Shown piece by piece: positions 40,607-49,795 of a DNA stretch of 64,000 nt. The stretch's first letter is position 1. Each line of letters starts with the position of its first letter. This DNA is from Marinobacter sp. es.042. GTDB lineage: Bacteria > Pseudomonadota > Gammaproteobacteria > Pseudomonadales > Oleiphilaceae. The notes below the pieces were generated by a model. It searched no databases. It saw only the letters and a list, made by a program, of their open reading frames with translations, and was not told the DNA's origin. The translations under genes and the position numbers were made by a program. The DNA lies in assembly GCF_900188315.1 (NCBI RefSeq), contig NZ_LT897781.1:2666001-2730000 (forward strand), given 5' to 3'.

Positions 40607-41821
40607 ATGCCCAAACCTGAACTACTACCTTTGGAAGGCGCCCTGGACCACCTATTGTCTGAGGCGCGGCCGGTATCCGGCATGGAAACTGTGGCCCTGG
40701 CTGACTCACTGGGCAGAATGCTCGCCAAGAATTATTACGTTTCGGCGGACGTTCCACCTGCGGATAACAGCTCCGTCGACGGTTACGCTCTGCGATCCGG
40801 GGACCTGAATAAAGGACAGCCGATACCGGTATCGTCGAGAATTCCGGCTGGCGCAGCACCCTCTCAACTGGTGGAGGGGACCGCGGCGCGCATATTCACC
40901 GGTTCTGAAATCCCCGAAGGCGCAGATTCAGTTGTGATGCAGGAAGACGTGACGGTCACTGACTCCGGCATTGCAGTACAAACCGATGTGACCGCCGGAC
41001 AGAACATCCGTCGACGGGGCCAGGATCTGAAAACGGGCGATCTGGCTCTGGCCAAAGGCACGCTGATTCGTCCCCATGAAATGGGACTCCTGGCTTCACT
41101 GGGCGTTGCTCACGTTGATGTCCTGGAAAAACTGAGGATCGCTATACTTACGACGGGTGACGAACTGGTTGATCCCGGAAAACCCCTCGGGCCGGGACAG
41201 ATCTACAACAGCAATCGCTTCACTCTGATCGGACTGATGGCAGAGTCTGGCTGCGAGGTTGTCCTGTGCGAGAGCCTGAGAGACGAAAGGGAAGCCACTC
41301 GGGAAACTCTGCTGCGCGCAGCAGCATCCTCGGATCTGATCATTACCAGCGGCGGGGTGTCGGTCGGTGAAGAGGACCACGTTCGCGCCGTGCTTGAGGA
41401 AGACGGCAGCCTGTCACTCTGGCGCCTTGCCATCAAGCCCGGAAAACCGTTGGCGTTTGGTGCGATTGGTGGCACCCCTATACTGGGACTGCCTGGCAAC
41501 CCAGGCTCTGTATTGGTCACTTTTCTGATGGTTGGCTTACCCTATATTCGAAAACGTCAGGGGCGAACCCCTCATCCACTGCTTGGAGAGAGAATACCGG
41601 CAGATTTTTCTGTCTCCTCAACCTCGGTGCGCCGGGAATTCGTGCGGGCCAAGAAACAAATCAGAGGCAGTGACATGGTGCTCGCAGCCCACCCCAATCA
41701 GAATTCCGGTCTTCTGAGCTCTGCCTGCTGGGCCGACGGTCTCGCCGTGGTACCCGAAAACAGCACGGTAAAGCCCGGCGACCTGCTAACCTACTACTCG
41801 TTTGCGGAACTGTTGAGCTGA
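40607..41821 (+). CDS. moeA: Molybdopterin molybdenumtransferase MoeA
   Basis: MoeA inserts molybdate into molybdopterin-AMP. The 404-residue protein has the MoeA N-terminal signature ADNSSVDGYALRSGD, the central ARIFTGSEIPEGADSVVMQE, the catalytic domain TTGDELVDPGKPLGPGQIYN and ITSGGVSVGEEDHVRAVL. A C-terminal beta-barrel domain follows. Length is typical. It follows moaB by 34 bp and precedes moaD by 2 bp, so one operon is likely. Confidence 0.95.
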   Translation: MPKPELLPLEGALDHLLSEARPVSGMETVALADSLGRMLAKNYYVSADVPPADNSSVDGYALRSGDLNKGQPIPVSSRIPAGAAPSQLVEGTAARIFTGSEIPEGADSVVMQEDVTVTDSGIAVQTDVTAGQNIRRRGQDLKTGDLALAKGTLIRPHEMGLLASLGVAHVDVLEKLRIAILTTGDELVDPGKPLGPGQIYNSNRFTLIGLMAESGCEVVLCESLRDEREATRETLLRAAASSDLIITSGGVSVGEEDHVRAVLEEDGSLSLWRLAIKPGKPLAFGAIGGTPILGLPGNPGSVLVTFLMVGLPYIRKRQGRTPHPLLGERIPADFSVSSTSVRREFVRAKKQIRGSDMVLAAHPNQNSGLLSSACWADGLAVVPENSTVKPGDLLTYYSFAELLS

Positions 41822-41823
41822 CC

Positions 41824-42084
41824 ATGAGTGATAACACGATTACAGTGCGCTTCTTCGCCCGTCTGCGCGAAGACCTGAAAACCGACCAGTTGGCTATCGA
41901 CGCCAGGCCTGGCCTGACAGCGGGCGATGTGCTTGCAGAGCTGGCCAGCCAGGGCGGCTCCTGGGATCAGTTGCAGGGCGACCAGCCGGTTATGATTGCG
42001 ATCAATCAGGCCATGGCAAAACCGGGCTCTGAGGTGAAAGCCGGCGACGAGCTCGCCTTTTTCCCGCCGGTCACCGGAGGTTGA
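41824..42084 (+). CDS. moaD: Molybdopterin synthase sulfur-carrier subunit MoaD
   Basis: MoaD is the ubiquitin-like small subunit of molybdopterin synthase. Its C-terminal Gly-Gly is thiocarboxylated and donates sulfur to MoaE. The 86-residue protein ends GDELAFFPPVTGG, the expected PPVxGG tail, and has the beta-grasp start ITVRFFARLREDLKTDQLAI. It lies 2 bp after moeA and 1 bp before moaE. Confidence 0.95.
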   Translation: MSDNTITVRFFARLREDLKTDQLAIDARPGLTAGDVLAELASQGGSWDQLQGDQPVMIAINQAMAKPGSEVKAGDELAFFPPVTGG

Positions 42085-42085
42085 G

Positions 42086-42532
42086 ATGATTTCGGTCCAG
42101 TCTGACGATTTTGATGTGGCCGCTGAATACGCGGCGCTGCGTGACAGTGGCGCCGGCACCGGCGCCATTGCAACGTTTACCGGCCTGGTGCGGGACAGCG
42201 GTGACTTGCAGGGCGTTACCGGGCTTTACCTGGAACACTACCCCGGAATGACCGAACAGGTGATTCAGGGGCTCATTGATGAAGCGTCGAAGCGCTGGGA
42301 TGTGCGCAAGGCCCGGGTGATTCACCGGGTGGGCAGGCTGGCGCTGTGCGACCAGATTGTCTTCGTCGGGGTGTGCAGCGCCCACCGTGGGGACGCGTTC
42401 GCGGCCTGCGAGTTCATCATGGACGCCCTGAAGACATCCGCTCCGTTCTGGAAAAAGGAAATCACCTCAGACGGGGAGCACTGGGTGGAACAGAAAGAAT
42501 CCGATCGGGCGCGCTCCGAGGACTGGAAGTAA
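42086..42532 (+). CDS. moaE: Molybdopterin synthase catalytic subunit MoaE
   Basis: MoaE transfers two sulfurs from MoaD to precursor Z (cPMP). The 148-residue protein has the MoaE signature GAIATFTGLVRDSG, then TGLYLEHYPGMTEQVIQ, VIHRVGRLALCDQIVFVGVC and the end HRGDAFAACEFIMDALKTSA with APFWKKE, which contains the active-site lysine pair. It is the last gene of the moa cluster and is followed by a bidirectional terminator. Confidence 0.95.
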   Translation: MISVQSDDFDVAAEYAALRDSGAGTGAIATFTGLVRDSGDLQGVTGLYLEHYPGMTEQVIQGLIDEASKRWDVRKARVIHRVGRLALCDQIVFVGVCSAHRGDAFAACEFIMDALKTSAPFWKKEITSDGEHWVEQKESDRARSEDWK

Positions 42533-42540
42533 CTCACCAT

Positions 42541-42578
42541 AAAAAAACCGCCCGTGAGCCTGTGCTCAGGGGCGGTTT
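42541..42578. terminator. Bidirectional terminator between moaE and trxA
   Basis: AAACCGCCC (42545-42553) pairs with GGGCGGTTT (42570-42578) around an inner GTGAGC/GCTCAG-like hairpin. A run of seven A at 42541-42547 gives a U-tract for the leftward trxA transcript. The rightward T-run is only three bases, so it serves trxA better. Confidence 0.8.
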
Positions 42579-42596
42579 CTGGTGACCTGCCTGCAA

Positions 42597-42923
42597 TCAG
42601 AGATTGCTGTCCAGGAAAGCCGCCAGTTGGGATTTGGAGAGTGCGCCGACTTTCGTGGCGTCCACGTTGCCGTTCTTGAACAGCATCAGGGTGGGGATAC
42701 CGCGGATGTTGAACTTCGGCGGGGTCTGCTCGTTCTCGTCAATGTTGAGCTTGCAGACTTTCAGTTTGCCGTCGTATTCGTCGGCAATCTCTTCAAGCAC
42801 CGGGGCAATCATCTTGCAGGGGCCGCACCACTCTGCCCAGTAGTCCACCAGAACGGGGACGTCGGACTGCAGTACATCCTGCTCAAAAGAAGCGTCGGTT
42901 ACATTTACGATATTTCCGCTCAT
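42597..42923 (-). CDS. trxA: Thioredoxin 1
   Basis: TrxA is the general cytoplasmic disulphide reductase. The 108-residue protein begins [20 protein letters not shown] and has the active site [13 protein letters not shown] near residues 28-40, followed by [15 protein letters not shown] with the cis-proline. The ATG at 42923 is chosen over 42941 because it gives the usual N-terminus and AAGG lies just upstream. It is divergent from ppx. Confidence 0.95.
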   Translation of the reverse strand: MSGNIVNVTDASFEQDVLQSDVPVLVDYWAEWCGPCKMIAPVLEEIADEYDGKLKVCKLNIDENEQTPPKFNIRGIPTLMLFKNGNVDATKVGALSKSQLAAFLDSNL

Positions 42924-43150
42924 TACCTTTTCCTGATTCATGCACTACTGCTGCACATTGGCATTTCCCTGAGGGATTATCCTTCCGGGGCACAGGTGCT
43001 GTTGACTGTCGCTGAAGGCCGTCCGGGTTACACAGACAACCTTTCACCCAAATCACGGTACGACATACTTTACGCGATTGATCAGCCGGATGTGAAGCGG
43101 TAAGAACCGATCCATGCCTGCCCCCCGTCAAACGCGCGGTTTTCCGGTTA

Positions 43151-43180
43151 CTGACAGGCCTGAGGGATTTCGCTTATAGT
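43151..43180 (+). promoter_or_regulatory. Sigma-70-type promoter of ppx
   Basis: A -35-like CTGACA (43151-43156) and a -10-like TATAGT (43175-43180) are separated by 18 bases, 35 bases before the GTG start of ppx. Confidence 0.55.
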
Positions 43181-43215
43181 ACCCCGCACGTTCATCTCAA
43201 AAGGATTCCGACCAC

Positions 43216-44742
43216 GTGACGGCCGCATCCACCGCCGAAAACGCTGCCGCCTCATCCGAGGTACTCGCAGCCATCGACATGGGCTCGAACAGCTTCCACA
43301 TGGTGGTTGCCCGACTAGTTCATGGGGAAATCCGGACCCTCGAGAAGATGGGAGAAAAGGTTCAGCTCGGAGCCGGTCTGGACCAATACAACCGGCTCAC
43401 TGAAGAAGCCCAGGAGCGGGCCCTGGCCTGCCTGGGACGCTTCGCTCAACGGCTCAAGGGGATGCCGCCAGAGGCGGTGCAGATTGTCGGCACCAACGCG
43501 CTTCGCGTGGCGCGCAATGCCCATCAGTTCATGGCCCGGGCCGAAGAGGCGCTGGGCTATCCGGTAGAGATTATTGCCGGCCGCGAGGAAGCACGCCTGA
43601 TCTATCTGGGGGTTTCTCATACACTCTCCGACGATATCGGGCGTCGACTGGTTATTGATATTGGCGGTGGCAGCACCGAATTCATCATCGGCCAGCGGTT
43701 TGAACCCCAGGAGCTAGAAAGCCTGCACATGGGCTGCGTGTCGTTCCGGAACCGGTATTTCCCGGACGGCAAGATAACCAGGCGGCAAATGGACAAGGCA
43801 GTGACCCACGCCGAACAGGAACTGCTCAACATCCGCCAGCATTACCGCTCCGTGGGGTGGCAAAGTGCGGTGGGCTCATCCGGCTCGATCAAAGCCATTG
43901 CCAGCGTATTGGCGACCCTGAAGATCACCGACGGCACCATTACGCTCGCCGCCATGCAGGAGCTTCGCAAGCGGCTGGTGGACATGGGTAAAACAGAAAA
44001 ACTGGGAGATCTGGGCGTACGCTCGGACCGCCAGAGCATCTTCCCGGCCGGATTTGCCATCCTGATGGGGGCATTCCAGTCCCTTGGCATCAAGGACATG
44101 GCGTTCGCCGATGGTGCTCTGCGGGAAGGTTTGCTTTACGACATTGTAGGGCGAATCCAGCACGAGGATGTCCGGGAGCGAACCATTTCCGCGCTCCAGG
44201 AGCGTTACCACGTTGACCAGGCACATGGCGCCGCCGTAGAGGAAACTGCCGTGGCCGCCTGGCAGCAGGTTGCCGACGCCTGGGCCCTGAACACCCCGAC
44301 CGATGAAGAAGTGCTGCGCTGGGCCTGCCGACTGCATGAGATCGGCCTGACCATTTCCCATAGCCAGTACCATAAACACGGCGCCTACCTGTTGCGCTAC
44401 TCGGATCTGCCCGGCTTCACCCAGCAGTTCCAGCGCGACCTGGCCACCCTGGTGCGCGGCCACCGGCGAAAATTTGCTTCGGCAATCTTCGAAGGCCTGG
44501 ACCCGGAAGACATTGCCAGGCTGCGTTACCTCTGCGTACTGGTGCGCCTGGCGGTTCTGATTCAACACCCACGCAACATTGAACCGCCTCCGGCCTTCAC
44601 CCTGACGGCACACAAGGACAAGTTGGTGCTGGAGTTCCCGCCCGGTTGGCTGGATGACAGGCCACTGACCCTGGCCGACCTGGAAAACGAAAGGGACTAT
44701 CTCGCCAAACAGGACTTTGTTCTGGAACTGAACGGCGGCTGA
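43216..44742 (+). CDS. ppx: Exopolyphosphatase
   Basis: Ppx removes terminal phosphate from long polyphosphate chains and belongs to the sugar-kinase/Hsp70 actin-like fold (GppA/Ppx family). The 508-residue protein (GTG start) has the first phosphate loop AAIDMGSNSFHMVVARLVHG, the second loop LVIDIGGGSTEFIIGQRFEP and a C-terminal HD-like helical domain (LRWACRLHEIGLTISHSQYHKHGAYL). GppA (pppGpp hydrolase) is the close relative, but the long C-terminal domain and trxA neighbour favour Ppx. Confidence 0.93.
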   Translation: MTAASTAENAAASSEVLAAIDMGSNSFHMVVARLVHGEIRTLEKMGEKVQLGAGLDQYNRLTEEAQERALACLGRFAQRLKGMPPEAVQIVGTNALRVARNAHQFMARAEEALGYPVEIIAGREEARLIYLGVSHTLSDDIGRRLVIDIGGGSTEFIIGQRFEPQELESLHMGCVSFRNRYFPDGKITRRQMDKAVTHAEQELLNIRQHYRSVGWQSAVGSSGSIKAIASVLATLKITDGTITLAAMQELRKRLVDMGKTEKLGDLGVRSDRQSIFPAGFAILMGAFQSLGIKDMAFADGALREGLLYDIVGRIQHEDVRERTISALQERYHVDQAHGAAVEETAVAAWQQVADAWALNTPTDEEVLRWACRLHEIGLTISHSQYHKHGAYLLRYSDLPGFTQQFQRDLATLVRGHRRKFASAIFEGLDPEDIARLRYLCVLVRLAVLIQHPRNIEPPPAFTLTAHKDKLVLEFPPGWLDDRPLTLADLENERDYLAKQDFVLELNGG

Positions 44743-44748
44743 GTGCGC

Positions 44749-46692
44749 TCAGCCAGCCAACTCGGCCTCCAGGGACTCCACCTCTTCGCTAACTTCAAGC
44801 CACTGCGCCTCCACCTCTTCCAGGCGGGCGGTAGCTGTGGCCTGCTCCCCCAACAACTCTTTCAGACGGGTCTTGCCGCTGTCGTCGTATAGGTCAGGGT
44901 CGGACAGCTGCTCTTCCAGAGCAGACAGCTTCTGCTGAAGCTGATCCATTTCCTTTTCCAGAGCACTCTGTTTTTTACGGTAGGGGCTGAGTTTCTGGCG
45001 AAGAGCCGCCTCTGCCCGCTTGCGCGCTTTCCGATCCTCGGCACTCTCGCCCACCGCCTCAGCGGCCTCGGACGCCCCGGGCTGGGCGACCGGCATTCGC
45101 CTCGGCGCCTCGGTTTCGTCTTTCCGGCGGTCCGCCAGCCAACGCTCATAGTCTTCCAGATCGCCCTGGTACTCCGTTACCCGACCATCATTGACCAGCC
45201 AGAACTCGTCCACGGTGTTCCTGAGCAAGTGCCGGTCGTGAGAAACCACCACAATAGCGCCGTCAAAGTTCTGCAGCGCCATGGTCAGAGCCTGGCGCAT
45301 TTCCAGATCCAGGTGGTTCGTGGGCTCGTCCAGCAGGAGCAGGTTGGGCCTCTGCCATGCGATCACGGCCATCGCCACGCGGGCCTTTTCGCCACCGGAA
45401 AACGACCGGATGGCACTCAGGGCTTCATCGCCATGGAAATCAAAGCCACCCAGGAAGTTCCGTATACTCTGTTCTGACGCCTTCGGGGAAAGCCGCTGAA
45501 GATGCAGGAACGGGCTGGCATCCAGATCCAGAGATTCCAACTGATGCTGGGCAAAATAGCCGATGGCCAGATGCTCGCCACAGGTACGATCACCAGACAT
45601 CAACGTGTCCTCACCCCGGAGTGCATCCATCAGGGTGGACTTGCCCGCACCATTGGGACCCAGCAGCCCGACCCTGCTACCCGGCAACAGGGTCAGGTTA
45701 ATGCCGTTCAGGATTGCCGTACTGCCGTGCCCCGCCTTGCCATTGCGTATCGACAACAGCGGATTGGAAACCTTCTCGGCCACCGGAAACTCGAAGCTGA
45801 ACGGCGAATCGATATGGGCCGGGGCAATGCGCTCCATCCGTTCCAGGGCCTTGACGCGGCTCTGGGCCTGGCGGGCCTTCGTGGCCTTGGCCTTGAACCG
45901 GTCGATGAACCGCTGGATTTCGGCGATCCTGGCCTGCTGGCGTTCAAAACCGGCCTGCTGCTGGGCCAGACGCTCACTGCGCTGGCCCTCAAAGGCTGAG
46001 TAATTACCCGTATACAGTTCCAGGTTACGGCGATCGAAATGCACGACATGGGTAGCGACCCGATCCATGAAATCGCGGTCGTGGGAGATAAACAGCAGGG
46101 TACCGGGATAGCGCCGCAGCCAATTCTCAAGCCACAGACAGGCATCCAGATCCAGGTGGTTGGTGGGCTCGTCCAGAAGCAGCAGATCGGACGGTCGCAT
46201 CAGGGCCTGGGCCAGGTTCAGGCGGATTCGCCAACCACCGGAAAACGCCGATACCGGACGGTTCGCGTCCTCGTCCGAGAATCCCAGCCCGCGCAGCAAG
46301 GCCTCGGCCCGGCGGCCGGCGGACCACGCCTCGTGCACATCCAGCTCGCCGTGTATGCGGGCAATGGCATGATCGTCACCTGCGGCCTCGGCCCTGGCAA
46401 GTTCACCTTCCAGGCGGCGCAAATCCAGGTCGCCATCTAGAACAAAATCCCTGGCGCTGCGCTCGGTAGCCTCGACCTCCTGCGCCATGTGGGCAATTCG
46501 GCAACCACCCGGCAGAGAGACCGCGCCCTGCTCCGGCGCCAACTGGCCGAGCAAGAGCTGGAAAAGACTGGACTTGCCGGCACCATTGGCACCGACGATC
46601 GCGACACGCTGGCCGGGTTGCACCGTCAGGCTGACGGATTCTAGCAACCAGACGCCGCCCCGTTGTAAACTGAGATCGGTTATCGTTAACAT
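44749..46692 (-). CDS. ABC-F family ATPase, YheS-like
   Basis: The 647-residue ribosome-associated-type ATPase has two ABC cassettes: Walker A GANGAGKSSLFQLLL near residue 35 and GPNGAGKSTLMDALRG near 345. Signatures SAFSGGWRIRLNLAQAL and RSFSGGEKARVAMAV and LLLLDEPTNHLDLD motifs are all intact. A linker (RIAEIQRFIDRFKAKATKA) and a long C-terminal coiled coil (EKEMDQLQQKLSALEEQLSD) complete the YheS layout. No membrane domain is present. ABC-F proteins act on the ribosome rather than transport; a resistance role cannot be inferred. Confidence 0.9.
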   Translation of the reverse strand: MLTITDLSLQRGGVWLLESVSLTVQPGQRVAIVGANGAGKSSLFQLLLGQLAPEQGAVSLPGGCRIAHMAQEVEATERSARDFVLDGDLDLRRLEGELARAEAAGDDHAIARIHGELDVHEAWSAGRRAEALLRGLGFSDEDANRPVSAFSGGWRIRLNLAQALMRPSDLLLLDEPTNHLDLDACLWLENWLRRYPGTLLFISHDRDFMDRVATHVVHFDRRNLELYTGNYSAFEGQRSERLAQQQAGFERQQARIAEIQRFIDRFKAKATKARQAQSRVKALERMERIAPAHIDSPFSFEFPVAEKVSNPLLSIRNGKAGHGSTAILNGINLTLLPGSRVGLLGPNGAGKSTLMDALRGEDTLMSGDRTCGEHLAIGYFAQHQLESLDLDASPFLHLQRLSPKASEQSIRNFLGGFDFHGDEALSAIRSFSGGEKARVAMAVIAWQRPNLLLLDEPTNHLDLEMRQALTMALQNFDGAIVVVSHDRHLLRNTVDEFWLVNDGRVTEYQGDLEDYERWLADRRKDETEAPRRMPVAQPGASEAAEAVGESAEDRKARKRAEAALRQKLSPYRKKQSALEKEMDQLQQKLSALEEQLSDPDLYDDSGKTRLKELLGEQATATARLEEVEAQWLEVSEEVESLEAELAG

Positions 46693-46738
46693 GCTTTCAT
46701 TTTATCAACGTAAAGTGTTCAGGGAAGGCACAGCGCCT

Positions 46739-47296
46739 ATGTCGGTCCGCTCGGCGACCACCCCGGATTTTTCGACACCGCCGCTGGAACTTCCGGCAGA
46801 TCTGGAACCGGACAACCCGCTCTGGCGTTTTGCCCTGGCGTTCTGGAAACGTCCGGATGTCCAGAACAGCTGCCTGGCGCTTCAGAATCAGGGCTGGAGC
46901 GTAACGCGGATTCTCAGTGCGGCCTGGCTTGCACTCTCTGGCAGAGTCTTCGCCGGGGTCGAGGACGCTACGGTAACAGAGTGGCGCGACCGTGTAACCG
47001 TTGCCCTCCGGAGCGCTCGGAAATCGCTGCCTGGCAGTGCCGACAACTGTCAGAAGCTTCGCACCGGCATCGCCGGCCTGGAGCTTGAAGCCGAACAGAT
47101 TGAACTGGCCCTGAGCTGGCGAACGCTAATGACCATTAACCCGGAACACGCAGACATGCAGGGACGCGACGCACTGATCATCAACAATCTGGTTGCGGCA
47201 GCACCGACCTTAGCGGTTAAGGACGATGCAAGGCCCTTGCTGAATACACTGGCCGATACTCTGGCCCACTTTCCCAAGGGAGACCATCAGCCATGA
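46739..47296 (+). CDS. TIGR02444 / DUF2390 family protein
   Basis: The 185-residue product (from the ATG at 46739) contains NPLWRFALAFWKRPDVQNSC, LALQNQGWSVTRILSAAWLA and EHADMQGRDALIINNLVAA, characteristic of this proteobacterial family of unknown function. An upstream in-frame ATG at 46691 overlaps the divergent ABC-F start and is less likely. The stop overlaps the next gene by four bases (ATGA). It is probably an operon with the DUF4124-like gene. Confidence 0.75.
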   Translation: MSVRSATTPDFSTPPLELPADLEPDNPLWRFALAFWKRPDVQNSCLALQNQGWSVTRILSAAWLALSGRVFAGVEDATVTEWRDRVTVALRSARKSLPGSADNCQKLRTGIAGLELEAEQIELALSWRTLMTINPEHADMQGRDALIINNLVAAAPTLAVKDDARPLLNTLADTLAHFPKGDHQP

Positions 47297-47679
47297 TGAT
47301 GAAATGGCTCATACGGCTCTCGTTCCCGGCTCTCGGGTTGTTGCTGTTGCTGATTTTCTTTGGTCTGAATGACCCGGAGCAGGTCTCCGAACCTGTGGCA
47401 GAGCACGAGCAGCCCGAGATTCCCGCGTTTGAAGGGCTGGTTCCGTCCCCGATTCCCACCGAGGGCCCCGAGATCGTGTTCAAATGGCAGGATACCGACG
47501 GCAACTGGCACTATGCTGACCAGCCGCCCGAACAGGGGCGCTGGAATACCCTCGCTATCGAGCGACGTGACAAGGCCTTCCCCCGGATTCAGCCGCAAGA
47601 GCCGGAAACAGACTGGCAATCGCCCTACAGCGCACCTTTCTCCATGGGCCCTTCCGCTGCCGGCACCAACGGCAGCTGA
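47293..47679 (+). CDS. DUF4124-like protein with an N-terminal membrane anchor
   Basis: The 128-residue product has an N-terminal hydrophobic segment (LSFPALGLLLLLIFFGL) and then the DUF4124 pattern FKWQDTDGNWHYADQPPEQ near residues 63-82. The tail is Pro/Ser-rich. Such proteins are periplasmic or membrane-tethered and of unknown function. The start overlaps the TIGR02444 gene stop by four bases. Confidence 0.75.
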   Translation: MMMKWLIRLSFPALGLLLLLIFFGLNDPEQVSEPVAEHEQPEIPAFEGLVPSPIPTEGPEIVFKWQDTDGNWHYADQPPEQGRWNTLAIERRDKAFPRIQPQEPETDWQSPYSAPFSMGPSAAGTNGS

Positions 47680-47803
47680 GCTGACACGTCCGGTTTCTTA
47701 ACACATGTTCAGTGGCATCTGATGCCGGAACCCGTTACCTTCTGCGTTCTGACAAACACAACGCGGGGCCCTGCCCCAAGCACCGACGTTAAAGGATAAT
47801 GCA

Positions 47804-48520
47804 ATGAAGAAAACGCTCCTTGCACTGGCAGTGACCGGCCTTGTGGCCGGCTGTTCCACACCACCCGAAGCCCCGGCACAACCGGAACTGGATTCCACCG
47901 ATCAGAAGGTGAGCTATGGCATGGGCCTGGTTCTCGGCGAGCGCATGGGTAACGACCTGCCGAATCTGCAGATGGACCAGTTCCTCCAGGGCATCCAGCA
48001 CGGCCACGCCGGCGATGAAGAAGCCAAGCGCATGAGCCGCGAGGAAATCCAGCAGGCCCTGATGACCTACCAGCAGCAGCTGCAGGAAGAACAGGGCAAA
48101 CAGATGGAAGAACTGGCCCAGAAGAACCTGGATGCCGGCGAAACCTTCCTTGCCGAGAACGCAGAGCGTGAAGGTGTGGAAACCACTGAATCCGGCCTGC
48201 AGTACGAAGTGCTTGAGCAGGGTGACGGCGAAAAGCCGGCAGCAACAGACACCGTTCAGGTGCATTACACCGGTGAACTGCTGTCCGGTGAAGTATTTGA
48301 CAGCTCCCGCGAGCGCGGCGAGCCGGTAACCTTCGCCCTGAACCAGGTGATTCCCGGCTGGACCGAGGGCCTGCAGCTGATGAGCGAGGGTGCCCGTTAC
48401 AAGCTCTACATTCCGTCCGATCTGGCCTACGGCCCCGGCGGCAACAGGGCGATCGGCCCCAACGAGACCCTCGTGTTTGATGTCGAGCTACTCGAGATCA
48501 ACCCTGGCTCCGGAGACTAA
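47804..48520 (+). CDS. FKBP-type peptidyl-prolyl isomerase lipoprotein
   Basis: The 238-residue lipoprotein (MKKTLLALAVTGLVAGCS, lipobox Cys-17) has an N-terminal dimerisation region with long helices (QMDQFLQGIQHGHAGDEEAK, MTYQQQLQEEQGKQMEELAQ). A C-terminal FKBP domain follows, with VQVHYTGELLSGEVFDSSRE, VIPGWTEGLQLMSEGARYKL and DLAYGPGG. This is the Mip/FkpA layout of a periplasmic folding catalyst. It is followed by a strong terminator. Confidence 0.92.
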   Translation: MKKTLLALAVTGLVAGCSTPPEAPAQPELDSTDQKVSYGMGLVLGERMGNDLPNLQMDQFLQGIQHGHAGDEEAKRMSREEIQQALMTYQQQLQEEQGKQMEELAQKNLDAGETFLAENAEREGVETTESGLQYEVLEQGDGEKPAATDTVQVHYTGELLSGEVFDSSRERGEPVTFALNQVIPGWTEGLQLMSEGARYKLYIPSDLAYGPGGNRAIGPNETLVFDVELLEINPGSGD

Positions 48521-48561
48521 GCGCCAGAACAGGCAGCTGTCAGTTCTGAGGCTGCCACACG

Positions 48562-48601
48562 AAAAAGCCCCAGCCGGCGATGCCGGACTGGGGCTTTTTT
48601 T
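48562..48601. terminator. Bidirectional terminator between the FKBP gene and rsd
   Basis: AAAAAGCCCCAGCCGGC pairs with GCCGG-A-CTGGGGCTTTTT (one bulged A) around a GAT loop. T-runs lie on the right and A-runs on the left, so it can serve both converging genes. Confidence 0.88.
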
Positions 48602-48615
48602 GATTCCGGGATTTC

Positions 48616-49095
48616 TCAGGCAGAGGCTACTTTGCCAGCATGGGCATTGTGCAGATGCTCGATCAGGAAATCCTCCATCTCGAACCGGGTCTCCAGAGTT
48701 TCACCCAACTTCGACAATTCACCGAACAGTTCTTTGACATCCTCTTCGGACAAATCCCGGCCATCCAGCCGGTCATTGAAGTTAAGGGCAACCTCGGTGG
48801 TTTGCTCAATACGGGGATAAACCTGGGCAGCCAGCTCCAGCCCGCCATCGTTAAATTCCCGAGCCTCTCGCACCAACTGCTCGTAGATCTCGAAATGACC
48901 GGTAGACACGTAGTCCACCAGAACTTCACACAGGCGTACGAATTTTTCTCTCAATGCTTCGGTCTGCGAGAAGTCGCTTTCTCCGGACAGGTCGCAGTAA
49001 TGCACCAGAAGCTCCTGACGCTCCTTGAGCCAGCGATCAATCAGCTCGCTGACGCCGCCCCAGCGCTCCCTGGCATTTCGGCAATTTTCCAACAT
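48616..49095 (-). CDS. rsd: Anti-sigma-70 factor Rsd / AlgQ family
   Basis: The 159-residue all-helical protein begins MLENCRNARERWGGVSELID and contains the Rsd/AlgQ signatures WLKERQELLVHYCDLSG, REKFVRLCEVLVDYVSTGHF and LETRFEMEDFLIEHLH. Rsd binds free sigma-70 in stationary phase in Escherichia coli; AlgQ in Pseudomonas affects alginate genes. It lies between the FKBP gene and dsbB on the minus strand. Confidence 0.9.
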   Translation of the reverse strand: MLENCRNARERWGGVSELIDRWLKERQELLVHYCDLSGESDFSQTEALREKFVRLCEVLVDYVSTGHFEIYEQLVREAREFNDGGLELAAQVYPRIEQTTEVALNFNDRLDGRDLSEEDVKELFGELSKLGETLETRFEMEDFLIEHLHNAHAGKVASA

Positions 49096-49195
49096 GACGC
49101 CTGTTCTCCGCTTGTCTTGACAACTTTTGTTTCGGTTTTGATTTTTATTAGGTTTGGATCAAGTTACCCCATGGCTGAGGTTCCCCGCAACCGTT

Positions 49196-49702
49196 TCAGC
49201 CTCCAATCCATTCCCGAGGTTTTTGCCGGCGAAACATCAAAACCAGACCGGTGATGACAAGCAGCGAGAAAAAGACAGCAGTCCAGCCGGGAATGCTCAA
49301 ACCCAGGAACCGCCAGACCACTTCAGCGCAGTCCCCGGTGCCCTGGAGCGCCGTAGACAGAACCTCGAACCACGGCAGAACGTCCAGCATGTAGTCCACC
49401 GAAGGCCCGCATGCCGGCACCTGGTCCGCCGGCAGGCTCTGCAGCCACAACTGCCGCCCGGCAACACCCAGCCCTGCTCCGGCGGTCAGCACCAGCAGGA
49501 ACCCATAGATCCGAACGCCGAATCCGGTGGGGCCATGGAGAAAGGCCAGGAAACTGACCAGACCGGCACCCATGAAGCCGAAGCGCTGTAACCAGCAAAG
49601 CGGGCAGGGCTCGAGCCCCATCACATGCTCCATATAAAAAGCCACACCAAGGAGTGCGGCACATACAAGGAAAATAAGCCCGAAAACCCATCTGCTGGTC
49701 AA
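49196..49702 (-). CDS. dsbB: Disulphide bond formation protein DsbB
   Basis: DsbB reoxidises DsbA and passes electrons to quinone in the inner membrane. The 168-residue product has four transmembrane helices, the first active pair EPCPLCWLQRF near residue 32 and a second cysteine pair in the periplasmic loop ACGPSVDYM and TGDCAEVVW. The start is placed at a TTG (49702) because GAGGTG lies 7 bases before it; an in-frame TTG at 49735 lacks that support. The length then matches the family. Confidence 0.9.
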   Translation of the reverse strand: MTSRWVFGLIFLVCAALLGVAFYMEHVMGLEPCPLCWLQRFGFMGAGLVSFLAFLHGPTGFGVRIYGFLLVLTAGAGLGVAGRQLWLQSLPADQVPACGPSVDYMLDVLPWFEVLSTALQGTGDCAEVVWRFLGLSIPGWTAVFFSLLVITGLVLMFRRQKPREWIGG

Positions 49703-49795
49703 AAGAACACCTCGAATCGTGAATTGAAACTGCAAGCGGCCACAGGGCCTGCTATTCTCGTCACTTAACCCTAAACCACGATCAACTTCAAGCCT

